Part shown: piece after piece, positions 43,738-56,639 of the stretch
How positions within the stretch are numbered: position 1 is the stretch's first letter
Layout of the letters: every line of letters begins with the position of its first letter
Origin: Mytilus galloprovincialis
Taxonomy: Eukaryota; Mollusca; Bivalvia; Mytilida; Mytilidae
Length of the DNA: 64,000 nt
Direction: 5' to 3'
Assembly: GCF_965363235.1 (NCBI RefSeq)
Contig: NC_134851.1
Location: 40,638,321 to 40,702,320, forward strand
Program-made: the position numbers and the translations under genes
Notes under the pieces: generated by a model
The model's input: only the letters and a program-made list of their open reading frames with translations
The model's database searches: none
Told to the model about the DNA's origin: nothing

Positions 43738-46500
43738 ACTGGGTTTTTTCTACGTGAATTTTTAAAACTGAAAAGTAGGTCAAGATTGGCACACGATTAT
43801 AGTCAGCTTTCAAATCATGGAATTTACTTTGATTTTTCGCATTGTGTAGGCGTATGATCAATAAAAACAAACTACGTGTCAATAATATTATAGATATTGA
43901 TTAAATGAGGTTTCAAGATAAACGAGCGTTCTGTCTTATAAACTAATTAGGTTTCGTCCTTTGATATGATTAAGAAAGTCTATTAAGTGACGTCAACTAT
44001 TTCTTGACTAATGATTCTAATCTAATAGTATAACGTATCGAAATAATTATCTACGATAAACTTATGTATTTATTTAAGATAACCGTCTTTGAATTTAAAC
44101 CGGAGAAAACATTGAGTATCTTAATAGTATTTTACCCGTATTGTTTTATTTTTTAACAACAAATGTTAGTTGATTTCCTTCATAATCATGTTTTTACTTG
44201 TGCCAAATAAACTACTACACTGTTTTACATATCACTGCTCAAATCAAAGTTTTAATCTTTGAGTTGTACTCTCTTTACTGACAAGTAATATTCATAAGAG
44301 ATAAATTATATACCAAAAAGTTTATGTTTGATCAAGATTTAATGCTTGTGACTGATCCTACTAGTTATATGCTTGTCCTATACATGCTATATCATCATTG
44401 TTTGAGTAACATACACTCCATTGTTGAAAGATCCGGAATGATCAAATTTGCGTTATTTAAATGAATTCTTTGTAACATGAGCAGAGTACTTATTTTAGAG
44501 TGTTAGTAATAGTTGTGTAATTTTGTGTTAATTTAGCATGACCAATTGTTTTCTTCTAATTTTAAACAAAACAATTGTAAAAAATTAGTTTATGAACATA
44601 TTACATGATTTATTATTAAAAACCATTAAATTTCCGACTGCATTATGTTAAAGGCACCTTTTCCTTTAAATATTTAAAAAGAAGAAACTGCATTCCATTC
44701 ATTGTACATTTTTGTTCCTAGTTAATCAATTATCAAAAAACGCTCAAATATTAATTCGGGCAAAAAAAAGATTTTTTTTTTCTACAAGAAAACTTGACAT
44801 ATACATCACATTTAAGTCCCATGTGCAAATTTGGCACTAAAAATATTTTGACTAAGAATGGACTTTGAAATTATGTTTTATTCATACTAGCTTTTTACTA
44901 AAATGAAACATTGTATGCAAAAAAAGTAAAACGTAGCTGTTTTCTTCCTTTGTAATAAACATCAAGCAGGGAAAATTTTTAACTGGTTTTTATCTGACAT
45001 TTGAAAAGACATATTTCCTTTTTGCTCTTATAGATTCGTTAGAGTGTTGATCAAATTAATCTACATAAACTACCATGATTGAAAAAAAATGTTTTTTTTT
45101 AATCTCGTCGCTTACAATATGTTTATATGAAACATTACACTAATTACGAAAAAGAAATAGATGAAATATTGCGAACTATTTTTCTTATATCTATATTAGT
45201 GTTTGTCATATACAGGTTAAGGGATTGTTGACTTTTATCTAAACTAACTCATCAGTATGACGATATCATTTAATACAACCGTGAAAAAAATAAACATTTC
45301 GTTTTGTAGCTTCCAAATACTGTACTTATTATTATTGTCAACTTGGACAAAAAACTCTTGAGTTGTATATTGATCTTGATCCTAGTGAGAAACATTCCAC
45401 AATAGACTTTGATTAATCGTGAACTCAGATATATTACGCATAACCAGTTCATCATGTTTATGTACAAACAAACATATAACATTTTCCGGAAATATCTCTG
45501 AAATTTGTTTTTGAATTGATATATCAACTATTCCTTGCATTTTTTTTTTTATTAGGTAAAGTTAAGTAACAATTATTGTGTGATTGATAGTAAATTCAAT
45601 CAACTAGTTATACAAATGCAATGACAAGGATAACAAAAACATCAGTATTTCTACCGTTCATAATTTTTCTTAGCACATGTCATTGTAAATTATTTGAACT
45701 GCTGACACTTCTAGATAACATAATTTCAACACGGCTTTAATTTTGGTTTTGTTCGTGTTATAAAGTCTTAATCTTCTTTGCCTTGAGTTTCTGCGATTAT
45801 ATTTGTCATCGTTGCTTATCTTGTCGTGGTTCATATATTTGAACATGATGTTGTGTGTTGTAAAACCTGTTTTTTTACACTACAACTTGCTCAGAGTCTG
45901 AAAAGAACATATTTAGTTCTCGACCAGAAAGGCAGAGGACAGATGATACTGGACAGTTAATTACAGTTAAGTTTTGTCGATATAATGTCGAGTCTATTCA
46001 AGTAAAATATGTGCTCGACCGGTACGAGCACAAAATATGATCTTTTCATACTCAGACCAGTTTGAAGTGATAGTATGACATTCCCATAGTTTTGTAATAT
46101 TGGTATTATTCTATGCAAAAAAACTATTAAAACAAACTTGTCAACGTGTTATTAAATGGGATCAAAAGTTAAAGTTGTGTAAAAATACAGTATAGCAATC
46201 ATGTGTATTATGCTACTTCTGTATTTCTGTATTCATGTTCTTCTCTTTTGCTAATGTGCTTTGTCTGTGTGCCTGTTTGTGTATCTTTCTAGCATGTGAC
46301 GTGGCTTTGAACTTATACATCCCGTGATTTTGTTATAGTGTAATGGTAAATGTTTGTTTATATAAAAAATTATCTATTTTTTATTGTAGTAATTGAGATT
46401 GTAACACAATGTTGACTGCTGTACTCCTTTTTTTTTTTACATTTTTACCTATTGAGTCTGTTTGTTTTGTGCATACATTGTTATACAATATATAGTAATT
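43738..46500. other. Long AT-rich gene-free stretch
   Basis: No convincing exon, hairpin or recognised dispersed repeat was found in about 2.7 kb. Frames present are short and of random composition. Confidence 0.5.
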
Positions 46501-46504
46501 TTAT

Positions 46505-46585
46505 AATACTGTCAAACAAGTGAGAAGGTTAGCAAGCTATATCACCGGGTTTAATTCACCATTCCTACAAAAGGAATTATCAGTA
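46505..46585 (+). repeat. R6 fragment
   Basis: 'tactgtcaaacaagtgagaa' and 'ccgggtttaattcaccattc' recall the R6 start as at 49830. Confidence 0.4.
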
Positions 46586-47129
46586 GATACCAATTTAAAG
46601 TAAACATACAATAACTAAAAGTGTTACTTAACATAACAGTTAATACATGTTAAGTCAACAGTAGTTTATCGATGCACAAATCAATAAAGAAATTGTACGT
46701 ATATCAAAATTACACAAGCTTTGATGTCATATTTCAATATTTTGATATCAAAATGTCAACTGAATACAGTAATTTTAAGTTTAAAAGACACTTACATCTC
46801 CCTGTTTGCATCGTTAATTAGACATATATAATTGATACACATGCAGATTATTAAACGACAATACATGTATATCAGATACCACTTAATTGAAAAATATATA
46901 TCTGTAAAAACTTTGGTCGAAATTGCATTGTTGTAGCAAGCTGTCATATTCTCGATGGAAATTATTATTAATAATTCAAACAAGCATTGATTCTAATACT
47001 AATGATATCAACTTGTTTCTCCTTAAACATAAGTTCATATCAATCGACATTCCTTTAGTTTGGAGATGCAAAATTTATTAAATAACTACCAGAGTAGAAG
47101 AAGGAAATATGAAAGTAATATCAATTTAT

Positions 47130-47260
47130 GTATTTTTGGATCCCTTTATAGCTTGCTGTTCGGTGAGAGGCCAGACTCAGTGTTGAAAGTTGTACTTTCA
47201 AAAGACCTATAATGGTTTACTTTTACAAATTTTTATTTGACTGGATAATGTCTTTTTGGA
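47130..47260 (-). repeat. R2 fragment, reverse orientation
   Basis: 'ccctttatagcttgctgttc' with 'acctataatggtttactttt'. Confidence 0.6.
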
Positions 47261-48390
47261 ACTCATTCTATATTCATTAATTTCTTATATCGATGTAAAC
47301 TTTCTGTTTTTTTCCCTAACTAACTAACACAATATTAAAGGCATTCTTCGCAACCCAAACCGATAGTCTAACTTTATGGAAACAATAGTTTACCGAGATT
47401 TAAATTTCATTCGTCTATTTAGAAGAAACAAACCAAGGCAATTACGAATTAGTGCATTCAAGTTCAAGTACATGATTAGTATACTAGATACTTGGGGTAT
47501 GCCATGACATTTTTATCAAAGGAAAGCTGCAAAACAAGGAAATGCTAATCAAATAAACGTTATATACCACATTAAAATATACTTTAGATTAAATGTTATT
47601 TTTTTAAACTTACGTCAGATTCACTGCAATGATTAAAAATGTAATGACACTTTAGATTAAGCTTTAATTAGATTCTAAAATTTCAAAAACACATCAAATT
47701 TTAAATCAAATCTTGCACATAATTAAAATAAGATTGCTACATCGACTGACGCATACGTAAATACATTTCTGGAAATATTTGTCGATCTCACAAGAAGGAC
47801 ATGATTTAGATATTAGATGTATTTAAATGTTTTCCATTCTTAAAGAAAACGAACCAGAAATATTTTTTTATGTAAAGTAAAAACGTGTTATACAAAATAA
47901 ATGGGATTTTTCTTATTGATTAAAGCTATATATTTTGTACAGTATTATTCCTATCGCACTCAACATAACCATGACAACAACAACAACTGAAAACGGCTGG
48001 ATATAAATTATTGCAGCAGAAATCCAACCTCCATAATTATCAAAAAAGACATCTAGAGGTCAGTCATGCCCTCTCTCACTATGGACATCATTTCAACCAG
48101 GAATATCGTCTAGGTTATTACAGTAAAACAAACACGAATGCTTTTTTAACTTTCGAGTTTAAGTTCAAATATAAACAAAAAATATTTAGATATATTTCAA
48201 CCGAACTGGATATTATTGCTCTGCCCATTAAAATCATTGTAGGGAAAATAAAAAAAAATAATAAATGCATTAAATAAATAATCCATGTGAAACACTATCC
48301 GTCTAAACAACGCGTAGCAATACATAGCTGCATAATGTCCTGGTAAATGATTTCAGAAAAAAAAAAACAGTATTTTCAAAGAGCTGAAAT
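47261..48390. other. AT-rich stretch, nothing recognised
   Basis: No gene; the plus-strand 88-codon frame near 48011 has no recognisable content. Confidence 0.4.
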
Positions 48391-48393
48391 ACA

Positions 48394-48560
48394 AACAATT
48401 CCTTAATGAAAAAAAAATACTCAGAACTTTGAACTTGCCTTTAACAAACACTTCTCATATTTTGTGTTGATAAACGTGGTTGAACAATTCCTTAATAAAA
48501 AACTTTGAACTTGCCTTTAACAAACACTTCTCATTTTGTTTGGATAAACGTGCTCTATCT
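48394..48560. repeat. Two ~80-90-bp tandem units
   Basis: Both units begin 'aacaattccttaat' and share 'aactttgaacttgccttta' and 'ggataaacgtg' or a variant. They differ by short deletions. Confidence 0.75.
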
Positions 48561-49366
48561 AATTGAAAGGTTACATTCTCAATTTTCATGTTGGGTCGTA
48601 ATATGTGAGGAATAACCTTATCTACTATGATATTTATAGATTACCGATATATTACATTTATTAAACCATTTATTTCATTTTATCCTGCAATTGGGTGTTC
48701 TACTATACAGATACAGCCCTACAGATATCGCTATGCTGTATCTGTATACTTTACAGATATCGCTTTAAAGCTCTGCACACTGCCGGACTGAGTATTGTAT
48801 GAACCTGCGTGACCTCAGAATGTGTATTGTAGTCACATTCCAATGACGTATTAATTGCGAATTAACGAATACTTTTATACGTTCTGTTTGTTTTCAAACA
48901 TTTCTTTAGAGCAATAAGAATCACACCAATTTTCTGATAACATATACACATGAGCAGCAGTCTTTTCTACGATGACAATTATTGATTTCAAAGCTTGAAT
49001 GTGTATCATTCTGTTACAAAAACAACCATGTCAATTTCAGCATGCATGTTTAGTGAATATCGGGTCTGAAGCGTATGACAACTCGTACACTCCTGTTTTT
49101 AATTTGACAATGTTTTGTTATTTTTTTTTACTGTTGAAATAAGTTGTTATGTTAAAATAGATATTCATTCACCTTGAACGATGTATTATTGTTGAACATT
49201 CGTAATTCTTTTTTGCGAACCCGCCTTAAGTTGAATGTGTGATTATTGTATCTTTACTTCTACACGGGCCTTTAGGGATTTCAAATAAAAAATAATGCAA
49301 AACATGGGTTTTTGTGTCTTTCAAAACACAAATAATATACAGAACTATTTGCAGGATAATGACAAT

Positions 49367-49501
49367 AACTGTTTAGTGTCTTTACATATCAGCTGTATTT
49401 GTACTCGGCTCGAAACAAATGTAATAGCTCGCTAAAAGCTCGCATACACCATGTTTCCTAGCCTTGTAAAAAAAGCTGATATTTAAAGACACTAAACAGT
49501 T
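49367..49501. repeat. 135-bp hairpin
   Basis: 28-base arms starting 'aactgtttagtgtctttaca' pair with one mismatch. The loop contains 'actcggctcg' and 'agctcgctaaaagctcg', again a GC-richer core. Confidence 0.85.
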
Positions 49502-49794
49502 TTTGTTTATATATATTTTGGTAAAGCAACCAACAATCAATCAATCAATATTTTGATGATACAACTTATTCTAAAATTAAGTTATGTTCAAGCCAACTTA
49601 TTTCTGTTTCGAAACTTTCGAATAATTCTAAATAAACATTAGTTTGTTACGGCTTTGAATATGTACAAAAATAATCACCCAGCTTTCATCATGTTTAATG
49701 TCAATCGAGTTTAAAGCGTCAACATGTGATAACGAACAACTCATTGGAAAGAGGATATGGAGATTGGTTGTATGAGATATTCACGCATCGTTGT

Positions 49795-50010
49795 AAATTT
49801 AATAAAATTTGATGCCTCTGTCATACAACTGAGAGGTTTAGCGCTATAAAACCAGGTTTAATACACATTCTACATTTGAAAATGCCTGTACCAAGTCTGG
49901 AAAATTACAGTTTTTGTCCATTCGTTTGATGTGTTTTATTATTTGATTTTGGCATTTGATTAAGGACTTTTTGCTTTGAATTTTTTCCCCACCTTTTCTG
50001 AATTACTAAA
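49795..50010 (+). repeat. R6 copy
   Basis: Starts with a small inverted repeat ('gttgtatgagat' against 'gtcatacaac'), then 'ctgagaggtttagcgctata', 'tgcctgtaccaagtctgg' and 'catttgattaaggacttttt', the R6 block order. Confidence 0.6.
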
Positions 50011-50865
50011 ACTAAAAAAATGAATATTCTATAGCTATAGATATAGATATTTCATAAAAAAGCACTAAATGATTTTTTGTTTAGGCATAATATTGCTTAT
50101 ATATAAACTTTGTTCATATGTTTATCTATAAAATAGGCCATTGATTTTCTTACATTGATAGGAAATCGTTTCAAGTAACAATAGAAGTTAACCTGAATAA
50201 ACAGTTATTCAAAACATTTCGAATGTGTTTCCCAATATCTTTATCTTCTTTAAAGCATACACTCTTTAAAATAAACTGTCAAAAGATCTTGATATTTTGA
50301 TAGATGTTTGGTCTTCATTAAACTACGTCTTTTAAATGTATATTGCAAAAAAAGTGTGTCCCAAACAAATAGTCTGACACATTTTGTGGGGTTTTATTAT
50401 ACGCTATTTCGACAATACCTACCAAAAGCAGGCGTTTTGACACAGAGGATAAGACCAGACCAGTAGTCATCACTCGTATATCGGGAACAATTTAAGTAAC
50501 CTTCTTCTGAGATTTACGGAAACCGCATGTTGATAATTTGTTTTTATTCAATGGGTTCGGAAAGGATAAATTTGCCACATAAACAGCAAATTACATGTAT
50601 CGCTCATGAAAAATGTAAGATATAGCCAAGAACAGTGAAATTTTATTCTTAAAGTAATTTACACCCTTCAAGCGTTTTTGGTAAATTTAACTTTATTGAC
50701 ATTAACCTGAACGACCCCAAAACTGAACTATATCAACGAATTTTAATAGTAATTTAAGTATGTGTTCAAAATAAACCTGAATCGTTCTTTTTTTTTAATT
50801 AGAGAGACAAAGTTTACCCATGTCCATACCGCATCAATCAAGTAAGAAGATTCAAAATAACAAGC
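50011..50865. other. AT-rich stretch, nothing recognised
   Basis: No gene or recognised repeat was seen. Confidence 0.4.
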
Positions 50866-50869
50866 TTAT

Positions 50870-51120
50870 AATTGAACGCTCATTTTCTCTAAACCAAATT
50901 CACCACTGACGCTCCAGTTAAATAGATATGAGGCCAAATCAAGTAGGAAATTCGACAAATCAATGTAACAAAAAAAAAAAAAACCAGAGTGAATCACATG
51001 AACACTAACACATGTAAAAAGAGCGAGACTGAGGACGTCGACAGGATGAGCGTTTCCAGCTATACAAGCGACAAGCAAAACGCGGATTAACAGTATACAA
51101 AAAAGTAACAATTGGGAATA
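50870..51120 (-). repeat. Probable R5-related repeat
   Basis: 'caccactgacgctccagtta' and 'ggccaaatcaagtaggaaat' parallel the R5 block 'cagtgacg ... cagccaaacaag'. The overlapping minus-strand frame starts with a signal-peptide-like stretch (SQLLLFCILLIRVLLVACIA) but runs through a long T tract and is thought spurious. Confidence 0.4.
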
Positions 51121-51194
51121 CACTTAACTATTGTTGATCATTTTTTCAATGTAACTTGCCTAATCCGACACTGGAGTATTTAAAACATCCTGCT

Positions 51195-51386
51195 TTAACT
51201 TACACATTTTCTAGTCTCAAAATATTCATTTCCATGCAGAAAAAAACATGAGTATTCTGACACTCTGTTTAATCCCACTTTTGTTTCCGGTCCCCAAGTG
51301 TGTCGGATTACACAAGTTACATTGTATATAGGATCTCGTAAACACGTTGCTATTACGTTAAAACAACGACGCATCGTCATAGTCAA
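51195..51386 (-). CDS. Weak candidate 5' exon
   Basis: A minus-strand frame starting MTMTMRRCFNVIATCL and ending NEYFETRKC is followed directly by a GTAAGT donor. It has five cysteines and protein-like usage. No partner exon, domain or promoter was identified, so it may equally be an untranslated exon or chance. Confidence 0.15.
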   Translation of the reverse strand: MTMTMRRCFNVIATCLRDPIYNVTCVIRHTWGPETKVGLNRVSEYSCFFLHGNEYFETRKCVS

Positions 51387-51812
51387 CCAATTGAATTAAA
51401 GAGGATCTGTTTTACTCGTTCTTCTCGTAACAGTTTCGATAGTTTTTGTGTAAGCATTTGTGTATAAGGAGTACACCATTAATAATAAGCGGGTATAGTT
51501 AAAACACGCAAGCGCGTTTAATATAAATTTAGGTGTGTAAATGCCATTATATGGCGTAACGAATTTGTACTTGCTAATAAATAAATAGATTAAGATTTGA
51601 TATTTCTCATAAGTTTTATTTTTAACGTTTTCATATAAGTTCAAAATTGCAAAGATTATTGTTGACTATTAAAAGATAGATTAAACAATACAACTTAGAA
51701 TAAATTTATGATTGACACAGCTGATGTCTAGTGGGAACTGCAATATCTAGGCAGGTAAAACATGAGCACGAAATCTCTTGTGCATAACTTTTCAATCATC
51801 AAATGTTATCAA

Positions 51813-51815
<3 letters not shown>

Positions 51816-51902
<87 letters not shown>
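51816..51902. repeat. (AT)n microsatellite
   Basis: About 85 bases of uninterrupted AT dinucleotides. Length is likely to vary between individuals. Confidence 0.95.
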
Positions 51903-51905
<3 letters not shown>

Positions 51906-52368
51906 GTTTTTTTTTATATAGACTAGACCGTTGGTTTTCCTGGCTGTTGTATAAATCTTTAAAACATTAGAGACATTTATTAGAAAACGTGTTTTTTTAA
52001 GATTATCTGTCTATTTATTTACTGAAGAATGATCCCTCAATATGCCTTGCTCATCACACATATTTAAAGAAAAGAAAAAAAACTAAATTATATGTTTCAA
52101 ATCGAGTTTTTTCTTAAATATATCAAAATCAAATGATAATCATGAAAAAGAGTTGTTTATCATGTTAATTTACAAATTATACAACTTTAGTTCGTTGCCA
52201 TGTTTCATCACAAGGTCGTAGATTTAATAATAGCCATAGTTTAATAAGATAATAATTAACAATTTATCTTTCACATTAATTTAACCACTGTGTCTGCCTC
52301 TTTTTGCATCAGTCTACAGAATGAGTATTAAGGAGTTTGCGATTGCTAACAAGACATTTTTATTATTT

Positions 52369-52372
<4 letters not shown>

Positions 52373-52405
<33 letters not shown>
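52373..52405. repeat. Short (AT)n tract
   Basis: About 33 bases of AT dinucleotides. Confidence 0.9.
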
Positions 52406-52407
<2 letters not shown>

Positions 52408-52409
52408 AA

Positions 52410-53120
52410 TCGATTTTCTCAGAGTACATCGTGTCAAGGATATTGGTGACTCCTTGATTCGTTAATCTAAAGTTTCATTTGAAGTAAATGCCTACGGCGA
52501 CCTTAGTTTTGACCACAGAAGAGCTCAACAAGTTTAGTGTAACTTTGATTTGATTAGTAGAATATCGATTACAAAATAAATATACAAACATCAAATCATA
52601 AAACGGTAAAAATAATTAATTTGATTTCAAAAATACTGAAATATTTTTTTTCTAAAATTAGTATTATAACTTTTTAACGGCCGAAATGGAAAAAAGTTAA
52701 TTGTCAAAGAATAAAAAAAATATGGGAAGTGTTGAATAAATTGCTGAAATTCATTATATTCATGAATATGTCTTGAGAACGGGAGACAAATCTTACACAT
52801 GTATTGCGAGTTAGTTATGTGTGAGTTTAAATCTATCAGGACATGTAATTAAAACAGCTCTTGTGCAATTATGTTGTTTACTTTCGGTTGTTAGAAGGAT
52901 ACAGGGGCATCTACAAAAAATGTACAATTTTGATTTAACTAAGTATTAAATAAAGAAATTTCAATTAGAAAAAGATAGAAAAATCCGAACATGAAAATAT
53001 ACCATTAAACCTGACAACCCTTTGAACAAAGGAACTGGAGAGTTTTAGAATAACTAGTGTTATCATTAAGATGAAAGGGTTGAAATAAATTGAATTGGAA
53101 AGATTTTATTTAATAATGAA
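52410..53120. other. AT-rich stretch, nothing recognised
   Basis: No gene or recognised repeat was seen. Confidence 0.4.
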
Positions 53121-53126
53121 GTTATA

Positions 53127-53235
53127 GATAAAGGCAATAGTAGTATACCACTGTTCGAAAGTCATAAAGAGAAACCAAAGCTGGCTTACAAACTAAAACT
53201 GAGGTAAACACATCAACTATTAGAGGAAAACAACA
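53127..53235 (-). repeat. R8 fragment, reverse orientation
   Basis: 'aaaggcaatagtagtatacc' then 'ggtaaacacatcaactatta'. Confidence 0.65.
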
Positions 53236-53539
53236 ACACAAGAGAGTGTTTTTTTTTTTCAAATAAAAACGTCAATATAGTCAAGATATGCTCTGCAAAT
53301 TCACCCAGGACAAATTAGAAATAACATCTTGATTTCAATTATTCATTAATAGTTGTATATATATATATGACTATCTGTCCCTAAATCCGGTTGTGATTTA
53401 CTGGAAATGAACTATACATACTAGGACAAATCATTATAATTAATATGCATAGGAATAAGGGAATACTTGAAGTGCAATTATACATATATCAAGAATTATT
53501 TGTGCATCAGAAACAAATAGTATAAATGTTTCTCGTATA

Positions 53540-53745
53540 TGTTTTTTTTTTTTATAAATAGATTATACCATTGGTTCTTTTGTTTGAATGGTTTAACACG
53601 TCTAGTAATTTTGTTTGGCTTTTATAGCTTGCTGCCGGTGTGAGCCAATGCTGTTAAAAACGTAATTTGACCTTCAATGGTTTACCTTTACAAATTGTGA
53701 CTTGGATAAAGAGTAAACTTATTGGCAATCATACCACATCTTAAG
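53540..53745 (-). repeat. R2 copy, reverse orientation
   Basis: 'ttttatagcttgctgccggt' with 'caatcataccacatctta' at the end, the R2 head in reverse. Confidence 0.65.
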
Positions 53746-53752
53746 GATGTTA

Positions 53753-54430
53753 GCTTGTCATGTTTTGGGATTTTTGTCAGATGTTCGGAATCCTATGTTT
53801 TAATCCATTTGAATGGCTTAAAAAAGTTTCCCATTGACCCCCATTTTTCTTTTTATAAATCTTTTACATGTATAATTGTTAGCCATTTGTAAAAGTCTAA
53901 TAAAATCCTTTTATTTTTAATAGTTTTTGGGCACTTAAACATGTCAATGAAAAAGCTACGAAAAATCAAGAGAGAACAATTTCACGCCAAAATTTAAATG
54001 TCTAATATCTCGAAAACAAGCACATTGACATATATTTTGTTTTTGCACTTTTGGCAAATTTAATAATCTCCCATCAATATATACTGGTGTAATGAAAAGC
54101 TTGTCATGTTTTAAGATTTTTGACAGATTTTTTTAATCCTCTAGTTTTATCCATTTGAATGCCTTAACAGTAATTGCCCATTGACCCCCATTTTTCTTTT
54201 ATAAATCTTTATTAATTTTTCATGTATAAAAATAAGCCACCCGTAAAAAGTCTTATAACATCTTTGTTATTTTCTAATAGTTTTTGAGAACTTAACATTT
54301 CAATGGCTTATATCTCGAAAACAAGCATATTGACCTATATTTATTTTTAGCGTTTTTGGTTTCTTTGTTAATACCCTATCAATATATACTAGTGTTATGG
54401 AAAGCTTGTTATTTTGAAACTGAGAAACTC
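53753..54430 (+). repeat. R7, two diverged tandem units (~340 and ~310 bp)
   Basis: Both units share 'gcttgtcatgtttt', 'cattgacccccatttttctt', 'atatctcgaaaacaagca' and 'atcaatatatact'. An R7 fragment in reverse lies at 41850-42000, so the unit is also dispersed. Confidence 0.8.
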
Positions 54431-54849
54431 CTTAAGACATCGTAACTGTTAATCTATTCGTTATTTTAGACAATAAATATGTTCCTACTGGCCTGTGTCG
54501 AGGAATGATAGGCCAACATGACGAAAGAACTTAAATTGAATTAAAGAAAGTACAATAGATATGTCATAAAGTTGAAGGCAAGAAATTGAAGTAAGGTTTC
54601 ACTTCCCGCTCACAAAGTGAACTACAGCCATGTCAAATATGTTATATTTTTTTATTCATCCCCTTATGATCATATACCTCTTTACATGTATTGGTATACG
54701 AACATTAATGACCATCGGTCTTTTATGGGCTAATCAGAGATCAGTAAATTCAGTATTGCAAATTGGAACCAACCAACGTCTTGAGTATTATGCGTATTGA
54801 TAAAATCATAAACGTTCAACTTATGTATATGTTATTACCTATATTTATA

Positions 54850-55130
54850 TATTTAAGAAGATGCGGTATGGGTGCCAATGAGTTGTTAGCTCTTCATTCA
54901 AGTCCGAGTTTGTAAAGTCAAAGTCAAATTACGGGTTTTAACACGGAGCCTTGATTCACACAGAACACCAAGCTATAAAGGACCCAAAAACATTGACTAG
55001 ACGTATAAAACCACGAAACAGAAGAATCAACGGTCTAATCTATATGAAAAGAAACGAGATACGAGAAATATTTATGAACCACAATAACAAACAGTAACAA
55101 CTTAGCGTCAGGTTTATTACTCAGAACAGT
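54850..55130 (+). repeat. R2 copy, diverged
   Basis: 'aagaagatgcggtatgggtg', 'ttttaacacggagccttgat' and 'cacagaacaccaagctata' follow the R2 order. Confidence 0.65.
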
Positions 55131-55739
55131 TGCAAATAAATGCAGTTGGTTTAAACGTTTTAATAGGAACCAATGTTCACCCTTACATGAAACAATAGTG
55201 TAACATCACAACATAGAAAGACACACTATTAAATATGAAGTGAAATTTTTGTACTATTTAAGAATGTTTGCCAATCTCAAAAAAGTTGGATATTGTTTAT
55301 AAATAAATTCTGATCATACTCAGTGCATTCATGAGTAGCAAGACATAATAATGCTTTTGCTGTTATCAGTAAACATTTTCAATATATAATTCACTATAAC
55401 CTTTAAATCGTTTTACTTTATCAATTTTACTCTGTTTTTTTTTAATTTTTTTTATTGTTTTTTAAATGGAATTTACTGTTATATAATGTTTGTATATTCG
55501 TTGGACACTGATAGACATAATTCCTATCATATACTTATTTTCTTTTTTTCTTAGTGTCCTTGAACTCCGTTTGTGATTTGATGGGGATTGTCCTTGGAAA
55601 TAATGTTTTAAATAAGTAAGTAACACATCTCCTTTAATCCCGAAAGGGAGTGTACGTGGATTTCAATGTATCCTCGCAGCTCTCGAGGGGTGCACCGAAT
55701 ACAGGAAGACTCCAGTACATTCAGTTAATCAGCAATAGC
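55131..55739. other. Spacer, nothing recognised
   Basis: No gene; short T-rich tracts around 55435-55460. Confidence 0.35.
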
Positions 55740-56430
55740 TTGTGTCCGAATAAAAATGTTAAATTCAAATGACAACAATAGTTAAGCACAATAACTACAC
55801 AATGTTGTTCGCACACATTTTGAATGCAAGCCTGTCCTCTTTTTATTAAATATATTGATACCTAACAACATTTCAATAGTTTTTGGTACATCAGGCAGAC
55901 TCTAACAACATTTTTTTTTTGCTTCATCAACCACAACTTACTATTTTTGCACTTTATTATGTAAATCTATATAACCGCATTATTATTCAGACATATTTTC
56001 ATATCCGGATGTAATGTATAATATAAATGACCCCAATATTGGAACATAACATGAATACATTATTATTTTTCGAATCAATTTAGATTGTCAGAATTTCCTC
56101 TTTTTGTTCAAAATATTGTCTCGCAACAAAATTGTGACACCTCAGGCTGACTCCTATAACAAAATTTTTAACTGCATTAACTAAAAAATTAACATATTTG
56201 TGCACTTTTTGAAAAAGATTTATTCAGCCGTATGTAAAATCAGCAGTAGTTTTATGTCAGGGTTGAATGTATAATACAAAAGTCAGCAATATTGGAACAC
56301 AATAACTTACAAATTTTGTCCGAATAAATTTAGAGTATCAGCTTGTCCTACTTTTGTTCTATATACATGCGTATATTGATACGTTACAATAAATGCAAAA
56401 TATTTTTAGCATCAATTAAGATTATTAGCA
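55740..56430. repeat. Three diverged ~250-bp tandem units
   Basis: The landmark 'cctgtcctctttttattaaa' at 55834 recurs as 'gaatttcctctttttgttca' near 56091 and 'gcttgtcctacttttgttc' near 56341. 'caggcagactctaacaaca' recurs as 'caggctgactcctataaca', and 'ccaatattggaacataac' as 'gcaatattggaacacaat'. Spacing is about 250 bases. Confidence 0.7.
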
Positions 56431-56639
56431 GTTAATCCCTGTATTCATTATATTGAACCGTCACTAAAGTTCATAGTTCATCGTAGTTCATAATGGGGTG
56501 TACAACAAAACTATTTGACCGCGTCACTCAACACTGACATGTCTGATATCGTTTGAACTTTAAAATGAAAAGTATAAAAATTTCACTTCTGGGAAAAGTT
56601 TACTGTAAGTATATTATGTTAATTGATTTTGTTTGTTGC

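Noticed and set aside
43652..43882. Possible functional tRNA and the minus-strand 76-codon frame over it
   Set aside because: Pol III boxes are present but acceptor arms do not pair; the frame has the typical antisense-SINE peptide.
47612..47640. gtaagt donor with an adjacent ttgcag on the minus strand
   Set aside because: Would define a 10-base exon with no partner.
50866..51123. 85-codon minus-strand frame with a signal-peptide-like start
   Set aside because: Overlaps an R5-related repeat and runs through a poly-T tract; hydrophobicity is explained by AT bias.
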